NCBI GenBank assembly: GCA_964459445.1
Contig: CAYWMP010000019.1
Location: 1 to 47,770 of the forward strand
DNA from: CAYWMP01 sp964459445
Lineage (GTDB): Bacteria; Desulfobacterota; DSM-4660; Desulfatiglandales; HGW-15
Length of the DNA stretch: 47,770 nucleotides
Direction: 5' to 3'
Positions 40,789 through 47,770 of this stretch are shown here, in pieces. The notes under the pieces are model-generated. The model did no database searches, was not told the DNA's origin, and saw only the letters and a program-made list of their open reading frames with translations. Numbering within the stretch: position 1 is the first letter of the stretch; every line of letters begins with the position of its first letter. The position numbers and the translations under genes are program-made.

Positions 40789-41928
40789 TTATATCTCTGC
40801 TTCCATCAAATTACGGACTAATTGGTTCTGTTTTTTGCTCCTGTCAAAGCAGAGGGGACAGACATGAGAATCCTCAGCTATAAAAGGAATACCGCACTCC
40901 AAGCATTCCTTTTTTGGTGCTTCAAAGAGCGACATTTCGTTCTCGTCAAACACATGGTTCAGCAAGACTTCTTTATTCATTCTCAGTGCGCCGCTTGCAC
41001 AGGTTTTAAGACATAGTCTGCAGTTTGTGCATATATCGGCTCTGAATCCTAAACAAAAACTGCCTTCTGTTTCTCTCCGGATGATGGCGCCTGTGGGGCA
41101 AAGGGTCGCGCAGGTTCCACAGGCTGTACATTTATCATTTACAGTAATCTCTGCGAGGATAGCATCTTTTGAATCAACAATAACCCTGTTTTTTTGCTTA
41201 AACTCTCTGAGTAGTTCCAACAATAGCGCCCGTTTTGAATTTTGGGGTTTGGCTAGAAGCGCATCTCGAAAGATTTCTTTATTCTCATCACCCTCTTGGC
41301 CAAAGTCGGGTAGGGCACTAGCTGCTTTTTCCATGGCTTTGGCACCTATTGACCCTAAAAAATGGCGCCTGGACAGGGGCTTTCCGGGAATATCCCTAAA
41401 AGGCTGAAGCGGAATGTTTTTGACCCGGATCATTTCCCTTTCGAGTCCGACCATTTCAAACAGATGTCGCGTGTGCTGGACTGTCTCGGTCAGGAATCCG
41501 GCGCCCTTGACTGAAGGACATTCAGAACATGGGGGTTGTAGAATCTCAATGGCTGGAGCGTCTGCACGGACCGGCTCAAGAAGCAATGCTTCTGTGAGCC
41601 GGCCCAGGCACGGTATAACAAGAGCGGCTGAAGTGTTTCCACGTGTACAGGAAATTCGGAAAGCCTCTCTACCGTTTGAATCCAACGCAGCCTGAATCTC
41701 CTCAAGAATCGAGCGATCATCCCTGTCTTCAATCCGGACGGCCCCGTTGGGGCACGCCGCAATACATACCCCGCAGTCATTGCAGTGATCCAAGATTTCA
41801 GGGCCGTCTTCGGATAAGACAACAGCATCCACTGGGCACGATTCTTTGCAGCGTGCACAGTTCGAGTTTGGAGATCGGAAAACCGAGCACAATACTTTTT
41901 CAACGCGCATGTTGTGACCTGTGATCAT
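40789..41928 (-). CDS. Multi-cluster ferredoxin-type protein with internal twin-arginine motif
   Basis: 379 residues with four 4Fe-4S-type motifs, two at the N-terminus (CARCKESCPVDAV; CNDCGVCIAACPNG) and two in the C-terminal half (CTACGTCATLCPTG; CTNCRLCLKTCASG), plus a C-terminal CLECG...CPLC ribbon. Between the pairs lies PLSRRHFLGSIGAKAMEKAA, a Tat-like sequence at about residue 185, far from the N-terminus. It may be a fusion of a cytoplasmic ferredoxin with a formerly exported one, or the motif may be non-functional. It resembles NapF/MauM-like accessory ferredoxins. Likely electron transfer or maturation for the adjacent oxidoreductase. Confidence 0.83.
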   Translation of the reverse strand: MITGHNMRVEKVLCSVFRSPNSNCARCKESCPVDAVVLSEDGPEILDHCNDCGVCIAACPNGAVRIEDRDDRSILEEIQAALDSNGREAFRISCTRGNTSAALVIPCLGRLTEALLLEPVRADAPAIEILQPPCSECPSVKGAGFLTETVQHTRHLFEMVGLEREMIRVKNIPLQPFRDIPGKPLSRRHFLGSIGAKAMEKAASALPDFGQEGDENKEIFRDALLAKPQNSKRALLLELLREFKQKNRVIVDSKDAILAEITVNDKCTACGTCATLCPTGAIIRRETEGSFCLGFRADICTNCRLCLKTCASGALRMNKEVLLNHVFDENEMSLFEAPKKECLECGIPFIAEDSHVCPLCFDRSKKQNQLVRNLMEAEI

Positions 41929-41952
41929 ATTCGACCCTTAATCTCCATATGA

Positions 41953-42570
41953 TCATTTGGAAAAGATGACAGATGGTTTTGTGCCGGTCAAGCCTCCGAG
42001 AAAGACTCGTTTGGCCCGCTTCTCTGTGATGAGTGCGACCAGATCGTTGATCTCGCCGAAAAACCGTGTTTTGGCCACGCAGGTTTCAACACAGGCCGGG
42101 ATTTGGCCTTTCGTTGTTCTGTGAACACATAGGGTGCACTTTTCCATTACATTCGCCTCAGCATTAAACTGCGGTGCTCCGTATGGGCAGGCCCAAGCAC
42201 AGTACCGGCAGCCGATACACTTATCCTTATTGATCAGGACAATGCCGTCTTCTTTTCTTTTACTGATGGCGCCTACCGGGCATGCCGCCTGGCATGCAGG
42301 TTTCCCTCAATGCATACACGGCATGGCCACGAAATAGACACTCATATTCGGTTTTTCTTTGGGATTCGTAAACTCTCCCTCTTCCACATCGATGACCCGG
42401 TTATAATCTAAACCCGCGGGCGTGTTGTTTTCCGCCTTGCATGCCATGCTACAGGCATGACATCCGATGCAATATTCAATATCCACATATAACGTGAATT
42501 GTTTGGGTCCCCTCTTTTTGAAGGACCTTTCGATAACTTCCCGGGGTAAGACTGCGCTTCGTTCAGTCAT
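41953..42570 (-). CDS. 4Fe-4S electron-transfer subunit, candidate selenoprotein (UGA at codon 88)
   Basis: Read through TGA at 42309-42307 this is a 205-residue DmsB/PsrB-type subunit in one frame. Cluster motifs in order: CIGCHACSMACKA (C34, C37, C40, C44); MPCMH-U-GKPACQAACP (C85, U88, C93, C97); KCIGCRYCAWACPYG; and KCTLCVHRTTKGQIPACVET. The paralogous subunit at 46777-47700 has VQCQQCQDPPCVKVCP at the second site, so U88 falls exactly on a cluster-ligand Cys. A SECIS-like hairpin follows. There is no signal peptide; it would be exported with the Tat molybdopterin subunit encoded 21 bases upstream. Without readthrough both halves would be defective ferredoxins. Confidence 0.85.
42280..42309 (-). 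promoter_or_regulatory. Bacterial SECIS-like element in the FeS subunit mRNA
   Basis: Nine nt after the UGA begins GCAUGCC-AGGC-GGCAUGC, a perfect 7-bp stem with a 4-nt loop having G second; the loop starts 16 nt after the UGA. Three further pairs (ACC with GGU) can form below a small internal loop. This fits the described bacterial SECIS geometry. The same bases encode the conserved PACQAAC segment, so the stem is kept under double constraint. Confidence 0.75.
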
Positions 42571-42591
42571 GTCTTCCTCCTTTTTTACCTA

Positions 42592-45516
42592 TTATAATTT
42601 TTGCACCCTAAGGGGTGTGGCATAACTCTGGGTGCCTCCGCCTACCGGATCCATCAAGCCGATGTTTTTAAGCACCGGATCGGCCATATAGAGCGGATTA
42701 ATCGAAAACCCGGCACCGATTCTTTCATCAAAGGGCTGCACTTTACCTCCCACGTACCACTTTCGGGCGCCCGCACCGAAGCGTCCGTAGGAATGGCTTA
42801 CCGAAAAAAGACCCGGCCGGATGCGGCTGGTCAGTCGCACCTGGAATTTATACCACCCGTCTCCCATGGAGTTCTCATAAAAGGGATCATGCTCGCTGCT
42901 GGGTGACTTGACCTTGACCCAGTTACCGGTGGACACCCCCAGCGCACGGCCGTCAGCCGGATTGATTTCCCCATAGTTCTGGGGTTTGATGGAGGCCAGC
43001 CATAAATTGTTCATCGTTCGAGAATGGCAGTGAAACGTATCTTTCCAGGTATGGAGCTGGAAGGGGTAATCCTCCCAGATCTTCGGATCTATAGGCTGCT
43101 CTTTGCAATCAAAAAGCTCTCTATACATCGGCAGTCCGTCGAAATAGTTGCCGGTCATACTGTTTTTATTGACGGCAACATTCTGCTGGTAGGCATAGAG
43201 ACCGCGGACCGGTCTTCCGCCCGGGAAGGTGACATAGGCGCCTGAACCGTATTTTTTGGTATATTCCTTTGCCGGGTTTTGGAACTTTCCGCCGAGTTTC
43301 ACCAGGCTCCCCTCGGGATCCAGTCCCTCCTTGAAATCCTTATGCTTGTAATATTCGTTCCAAAAGTCCCAAGAGTTGTTGATATCGATGCCCGGACCGC
43401 CCCCGTCCTTGCCGTAGCCGGGCAGGCCGCACTCCTCGGCCAGCATGATGAATACGTCGTCGGCCATCTTGGTATCCGGGCGAATTGGCTTGTATTCATG
43501 GGTTTTGGGATCTAATGAACCAACCACAGGCTGCCTGAGCCCCCAGACCCGTGTCTTTACAGGTGGATAGGTTTTGAAACCGCCGATGCGTTCCAGGTAC
43601 TCCGTGTCCGGAAGGATGTAGTCACAGAGCATACTCGTTTCGCCCATGTAGGCATCGATTGAAAACGTGAGGGGTAACGCCTTTAAATCAAGAAGCGCTT
43701 TTCGGATTTCTGCATTATAGGGCATGGTATAGTAGGGATCATTATAGTAGTTCATATAAATCTTGATTCGATACGGGTAACCCTGCCTGACCGACGAGAA
43801 AAATTCCGGCGTCACACTACGCCGCGCCAATGGATACCAGGGCCTGGTGGCGAATTTTTTCTTCCCCTGATATTTGGCTTTATGGCGGACCACCGAAATC
43901 CCTTTAGGCTTACGCAGTTTCCCCTTGACCGCACCCTTGTATTTGGCATGGCCCGGGATATACCCGCCCCGGCGATCGATGTTGTCCATCAGCATGTTGA
44001 TGATACACAGCGCCTGTCCGTTCCAGTAGCCGTTGGTTTGCTGAACGGGACCGCGAAACATTTCTATCACCGGTTTTTTGGCAGAAGAGAATTCTTCGGC
44101 GATGCGTGCAATAGTGCCGCTGGGGATGTCGCATACTCGATCGCATTCTTCGAGGGATTTCTCACGTGCCCGCTCTTTGAGCATTCGGAAGACAGTCTTG
44201 TAAGTCACACCTTTGATGGTGACACTCGCATCAAGATCCGCGTAGCCGCTCGCTTCATGAAACATGGTCGGTTTACCGTTTACCAGAACCACGTGATCGC
44301 TCTGCCCAAGACCTGCCTGCTTTCCGGAGAGATAGGTTTTGGGCTCTTTGGTGCTCACCAGGTAGGTCATGTCCGTCCAGTTGCGGTAGCCTTTATTCTT
44401 GGCCACCCTCTCATTGGGGATTGAGAGATAGGGTTTTTTGTATCGTTTGTTATCGATGATCCACCGGATCATGCCCCCCAGGAAAAATGCCGCCGATGTG
44501 GGCAGGATGGGCACCCACTCGCCCACGCCGTTGTGGGTGGCTTTGGCCGCAGCATTGGTAAACCGCGGATCGATCACGACATGTTTAAACTGCTTGGCAT
44601 ATGGTCCCGTACGCTTGGCGAATTTTTGAAGATAGCGCGCCCGGGTCTGCATGGGATAATCCGCCTGGGTTACGTTTGAACCGAAACTGATCAGGTAGGT
44701 GCAGTATTCGTAATCCGCATAGGCGCCGATCTCATAGGGAGGCAGATTGAGCACATCCTCGACAACATTATAAAATGTACCCGCACACCGGCTGCAATGG
44801 TTGATCATGTTGGGAACCCCGATGGCGCCTTTGACAAAGCGGGGGGTCATGGGTGACTGCTCGTTTCGGCCATGGGCCCATACAAACTGATTGCGCTTGG
44901 GGCCGTATCCCTCGGGCGGCGCCTCGTCCATGAAATCCGAGTCCTCCGGTCCGATGGGCTTGTTGTTATTGACGACCGATTTGAGCCCTTCGATCATCCG
45001 GTTTTCCTCGCCGGGAACATTGGCAAAAAGTTTCCCACCGTGGCAGATCTCCTTTATGGCCTGATCCCAGCTGATGGCTTGCCACTTACCGGATCCCCGG
45101 GATCCGATCCGTTTTAAGGGGTGTTGGAGCCTGAAGGGGCTGTAAAGAGCATAAACCCCTGCCTGCCCTTTTGGGCATAGGATGCCGACATCTTTACCCG
45201 TGGGACCGGCGTCGAGGTCGGATTCTTCAACAATTTCCCCCTTTGCCACATAGTCGTAATTATTCGGATGATAGGGATTGCCATTTAGCTTCACCAGCTC
45301 CCCATTGACAATTTTGGCCTGAATGCCGCATCCGCCGTGGCACATTAGACAGACGCTCCGGACGAGCTTGACATCCTCATCCGGCGGGTTCGGCTGCAAC
45401 CCGGTTTTTCCGATGTCCCACTCCTTAGCCTTTACTTCCTTGAAGTTGGACAGCACGGCCGTGGCAGCTATAGCCGAGGCCGACAGCTTAATAAATGTTC
45501 TTCTTTTCATTGGCAT
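42592..45516 (-). CDS. Tat-exported molybdopterin oxidoreductase, catalytic subunit
   Basis: 974 residues from ATG 45516 (GGGAGGGAG just upstream). Tat signal KRRTFIKLSASAIAATAVLS. N-terminal 4Fe-4S motif VCLMCHGGCGIQAKI (C56, C59, C63) and GILCPKG. The DMSO-reductase-family body includes MINHCSRCAGTFYN, whose Cys probably ligates Mo or W, and the late LHTWKDTFHCHSRTMNNLW and INPADGRALGVSTGNWVKV cofactor-binding region. Length and the partner set (FeS, NrfD) fit the polysulfide/thiosulfate/tetrathionate-reductase-like group of quinone-linked periplasmic enzymes, but the substrate cannot be told from sequence alone. Confidence 0.92.
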   Translation of the reverse strand: MPMKRRTFIKLSASAIAATAVLSNFKEVKAKEWDIGKTGLQPNPPDEDVKLVRSVCLMCHGGCGIQAKIVNGELVKLNGNPYHPNNYDYVAKGEIVEESDLDAGPTGKDVGILCPKGQAGVYALYSPFRLQHPLKRIGSRGSGKWQAISWDQAIKEICHGGKLFANVPGEENRMIEGLKSVVNNNKPIGPEDSDFMDEAPPEGYGPKRNQFVWAHGRNEQSPMTPRFVKGAIGVPNMINHCSRCAGTFYNVVEDVLNLPPYEIGAYADYEYCTYLISFGSNVTQADYPMQTRARYLQKFAKRTGPYAKQFKHVVIDPRFTNAAAKATHNGVGEWVPILPTSAAFFLGGMIRWIIDNKRYKKPYLSIPNERVAKNKGYRNWTDMTYLVSTKEPKTYLSGKQAGLGQSDHVVLVNGKPTMFHEASGYADLDASVTIKGVTYKTVFRMLKERAREKSLEECDRVCDIPSGTIARIAEEFSSAKKPVIEMFRGPVQQTNGYWNGQALCIINMLMDNIDRRGGYIPGHAKYKGAVKGKLRKPKGISVVRHKAKYQGKKKFATRPWYPLARRSVTPEFFSSVRQGYPYRIKIYMNYYNDPYYTMPYNAEIRKALLDLKALPLTFSIDAYMGETSMLCDYILPDTEYLERIGGFKTYPPVKTRVWGLRQPVVGSLDPKTHEYKPIRPDTKMADDVFIMLAEECGLPGYGKDGGGPGIDINNSWDFWNEYYKHKDFKEGLDPEGSLVKLGGKFQNPAKEYTKKYGSGAYVTFPGGRPVRGLYAYQQNVAVNKNSMTGNYFDGLPMYRELFDCKEQPIDPKIWEDYPFQLHTWKDTFHCHSRTMNNLWLASIKPQNYGEINPADGRALGVSTGNWVKVKSPSSEHDPFYENSMGDGWYKFQVRLTSRIRPGLFSVSHSYGRFGAGARKWYVGGKVQPFDERIGAGFSINPLYMADPVLKNIGLMDPVGGGTQSYATPLRVQKL

Positions 45517-45544
45517 ATTCTCCCTCCCTTTTTTTAAGTGTTGT

Positions 45545-46765
45545 CTATCCTTCCTTACTTTCAAGTGGGATCTCACCCGTGTAGACCGGGATGGTAAACT
45601 TCACCATTATCGTGTAAAGCAAGGCCCCTAATGCCAAAATCCCGATAGTAATAAGGGTTTCAGATAGGGTCGGCCAGTATTCGTATATCTCCCCCAATAC
45701 ATCAGGGACAAAGCCCGGGATGACCAGACCAAGGCCCTTTTCAATATAAACGCCTAAAACGACTAAAACGGCGCCGATATTAAGTGTCAGATATTTTTCG
45801 CGGGTTGTAGGTATCAAGAAAAGAACAAAGGCAATGAGATTGAAAACAAGTGACATCCATATCCAGGGCACAAGAGCTCCTTTGCCATGCAGGCCAAAAT
45901 AAAGATATTCGATGGGGAGCTTGTGGATGCTTCCCGAATAAAATTCCTTAAATAGCTCCGCACACAGTAAAAAGAGATTGATGCCCATGGCGTAGGCCAC
46001 CAATTCTGCGATTTTGAAAATGGCCTTGTCCTCGATCTCTATCTTAGAAAAGCGTCGAATAACCTGAAGCACAATGAGCATAATGGCAGGCCCCGAGCAG
46101 AAGGCGGAGGCTAGAAACCTGGGCGCAAGGATAGAAGCGTTCCAAAAAGGCCTTGATGAAAGCCCATTAAAGACAAAAGCCGTTGAGGTATGAATACTTA
46201 TTGCCCAGGGTATTGAAAGAAGGATGAGAGGCCAAATTATTGATAATTTGTATTCTTTTCTATGCCAAATTCGGTAGATAGCATATCCCACAAGAAACAG
46301 ATTTAAAGCAACATACCCATTCAGGAAGAGTACATTCCAAACCAGGACAGAAGACGGCAGATTCGCGGCTCCTAGCAAGGGAAAGAGATGCCACAACCTT
46401 AATGGCTGTCCAAGATCAACCGTGACAAATAACATGGCCATAATAGTAGCAACGATAGCGGCCATCTCACCGAAGAGTACGATCTCCTTTATAGGCTTAA
46501 AATCATAGAGATAGGCGGGGATCACCAGAAGGATGGCGGCGGCGGCTACGCCCACAAAAAAGATATAATTTGCAATAAAATATCCCCAGGGGACCTGGTC
46601 TCTCATGGCTGTTGTAATCAAATCCTCAGAGATATGCTCACGCATGTAGTTAATGACGCCAATAAGGACTAAAGCGGTGAGGCAAGCCATCCATAGCTGA
46701 TACCTTTTTCCGCCCTTGAATATCTGGACAATTGCCACTGAGAAATTGCTTTTCTTTTCAGCCAT
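45545..46765 (-). CDS. NrfD/PsrC-like quinone-interacting membrane subunit
   Basis: 406 residues, nine to ten membrane helices. Seen: VPWGYFIANYIFFVGVAAAA, AAIVATIMAMLFVTVDLGQP followed by LRLWHLFP, and IPWAISIHTSTAFVFNGLSS then RPFWNASILAPRFLASAFCS, the typical NrfD/HybB motifs around the quinone site. It anchors the periplasmic FeS and molybdopterin subunits and exchanges electrons with menaquinone. 11 bases after the FeS subunit. Confidence 0.93.
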   Translation of the reverse strand: MAEKKSNFSVAIVQIFKGGKRYQLWMACLTALVLIGVINYMREHISEDLITTAMRDQVPWGYFIANYIFFVGVAAAAILLVIPAYLYDFKPIKEIVLFGEMAAIVATIMAMLFVTVDLGQPLRLWHLFPLLGAANLPSSVLVWNVLFLNGYVALNLFLVGYAIYRIWHRKEYKLSIIWPLILLSIPWAISIHTSTAFVFNGLSSRPFWNASILAPRFLASAFCSGPAIMLIVLQVIRRFSKIEIEDKAIFKIAELVAYAMGINLFLLCAELFKEFYSGSIHKLPIEYLYFGLHGKGALVPWIWMSLVFNLIAFVLFLIPTTREKYLTLNIGAVLVVLGVYIEKGLGLVIPGFVPDVLGEIYEYWPTLSETLITIGILALGALLYTIMVKFTIPVYTGEIPLESKEG

Positions 46766-46776
46766 GAGATTCCCTG

Positions 46777-47700
46777 CTACGTTGCGAAAAAGTAATAGAA
46801 TTTTGGAATGGTATTTAGATCTTCCTTGAGCCTGAAAACCCTTTTGTTTTCTATGATGTATCTGATCTCGCTATCCGGATCCAAAAGGTTGCCGAATTTT
46901 CTGGCACCCACAGGACAAACTTCTACACAGGCCGGATATCTGCCTGCCCTAGTCCTTTGAATACAGAATGTGCATTTTTCAACCACACCCCGATATCGCG
47001 GCCGGTTACCCAGATAATGGGTCTTTGGATTTATCTCATCTTTTGGTATTTTGGGTTTTACCCAATTAAATCGTCTGGCACCGTAAGGACATGCGACCAT
47101 GCAGTATCTACAGCCGATACACCAGTTGTAGTCAATGACGGTGATCCCATCGGGCTCCTTCCAAGTGGCCTTGGTCGGACAGACCTTTACACAGGGAGGG
47201 TCTTGGCATTGCTGGCATTGAACCGGCATATAGAAATACCCCGGTTCTGGCACCTCTTTCGGCTCATAGTAGGGATCTGCATTTTCAAGATCGATCCACT
47301 TCTCCCCTTTTTTAAACCTCAAGACTGTAATCCAGTGAATCTGCGGATTTCTGGTCTGGTTGTTCTCAGCGACGCAACCATAAACGCATTTTCTGCAGCC
47401 GATACAGCGTGAGAGATCGAGACCATATGCGAATTTCACTCCATCAAGAGGCTTATCAGCGCTGATCCTGACAGCCTGCCCGTATTCTTCAAAGGCCTCT
47501 TCCTGCAACCTCTCAATGATGGCCTTGATTTCCTCATCGTCCATTTCCCTGAAATGCTCCTGAAAAAAAGCACTCCACCACGATGCATCCGCTTTTTTCA
47601 GCGGTAGCGCCGTACCGGCTAAACCCAGGGCCGCCCCCTTCAAAAACGTTCGCCTGTCAATTCTGGTTTTCATCGGATTTTTGCGTGGCTTTTCGTGCAT
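46777..47700 (-). CDS. Tat-exported 4Fe-4S electron-transfer subunit (DsrO/TtrB-like)
   Basis: 307 residues. Tat signal RIDRRTFLKGAALGLAGTAL. Four cluster motifs: CIGCRKCVYGCVA, QCQQCQDPPCVKVCP, WCIGCRYCMVACPYGA, KCTFCIQRTRAGRYPACVEVCP. All ligand positions are Cys, which makes it the internal control for the Sec-containing paralogue at 41953-42570. The GTG-free ATG start at 47700 has GAGGG 8 nt upstream. First gene of the set as visible; a possible promoter follows at 47735-47764, but the gene upstream of it is outside the window. Confidence 0.93.
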   Translation of the reverse strand: MHEKPRKNPMKTRIDRRTFLKGAALGLAGTALPLKKADASWWSAFFQEHFREMDDEEIKAIIERLQEEAFEEYGQAVRISADKPLDGVKFAYGLDLSRCIGCRKCVYGCVAENNQTRNPQIHWITVLRFKKGEKWIDLENADPYYEPKEVPEPGYFYMPVQCQQCQDPPCVKVCPTKATWKEPDGITVIDYNWCIGCRYCMVACPYGARRFNWVKPKIPKDEINPKTHYLGNRPRYRGVVEKCTFCIQRTRAGRYPACVEVCPVGARKFGNLLDPDSEIRYIIENKRVFRLKEDLNTIPKFYYFFAT

Positions 47701-47734
47701 TTCAGGCGCCCTCTAGTCTAGCCTGACTTTCCTA

Positions 47735-47764
47735 TTTATAGTCACGTCAGTCAACGCTTTCCAA
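47735..47764 (-). promoter_or_regulatory. Possible promoter of the 12-gene oxidoreductase/conduit set
   Basis: On the minus strand TTGGAA (47764-47759), an 18-base spacer and TATAAA (47740-47735) stand 35-64 bases before the first gene's start. A TTGACT lies in the spacer. This is a plausible sigma-70-type promoter, but the window ends here and the set may begin further upstream. Confidence 0.35.
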
Positions 47765-47770
47765 TTTAAC

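Noticed and set aside
1..47770. CRISPR array, rRNA, tRNA or intact transposase
   Set aside because: Reading both strands I found no regularly spaced direct repeats, no ribosomal or tRNA sequence and no complete transposase; only small repeats and one transposase relic.

Overview
The window looks like a mid-GC chromosome segment of an anaerobic, sediment-type deltaproteobacterium (Desulfobacterota, probably a sulfate reducer or syntroph relative). The grounds are multiheme cytochromes, a quinone-linked periplasmic molybdopterin oxidoreductase, an FmdE-type protein, Tat-exported iron-sulfur proteins and two genes that appear to read UGA as selenocysteine. This placement is inferred from gene content; there is no rRNA, tRNA or intact transposase to anchor it.

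Layout. 1-20.5 kb is an accessory patchwork: the 5' part of a D-aminoacylase gene (cut by the left edge), a VapC/Phd-type toxin-antitoxin pair, a ChrB-like protein, two membrane adenylate/guanylate cyclases, an orphan lipoprotein, a methyltransferase, a TauE exporter with its PadR regulator, an ArsR regulator with a 33-residue Cys-rich microprotein and an acyl-CoA dehydrogenase, a MarR-MBL lipoprotein-aldehyde dehydrogenase operon, a BrnT-type toxin operon and an acyltransferase. Palindromic repeats, a 142-bp MITE-like element, a transposase relic and two decayed copies of the acyl-CoA dehydrogenase 3' end lie between them.

21.3-32.3 kb (all +) is an envelope/metal-stress locus. It has an FtsX/MacB-type ABC pair, an exported NifX-fold protein, a LolA-like protein, an outer-membrane barrel, an ECF sigma factor, a zinc-finger anti-sigma factor, a CnrX-like periplasmic sensor, a second ABC module with two permeases, and two small exported proteins, one with an acetolactate-decarboxylase-like zinc site. 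Most start and stop codons overlap from 24.2 to 31.5 kb, so the sigma factor is probably co-transcribed with the exporter it may control.

47.7-32.6 kb (all -) is the most remarkable part: a contiguous 12-gene set. In transcription order it encodes a Tat FeS subunit, an NrfD quinone-interacting membrane protein, a Tat molybdopterin oxidoreductase, a second FeS subunit, a ferredoxin-type protein, a TorD-like chaperone, a periplasmic diheme cytochrome, an outer-membrane porin, an exported FecR/PKD protein, an octaheme lipoprotein cytochrome, an FmdE-like protein and a MoeA-like protein. Read together, this is a route from quinone and a periplasmic Mo/W enzyme to a porin-cytochrome conduit across the outer membrane.

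In this set the second FeS subunit and the octaheme cytochrome are each interrupted by one in-frame UGA. In the FeS subunit the UGA replaces a [4Fe-4S] ligand cysteine that is present in the paralogous subunit 4.5 kb away. In both genes the UGA is followed at the right distance by a short hairpin with a G in its 4-nt loop, as expected of a bacterial SECIS element. I therefore annotate both as single selenoprotein genes. This is the main candidate for an undescribed system.
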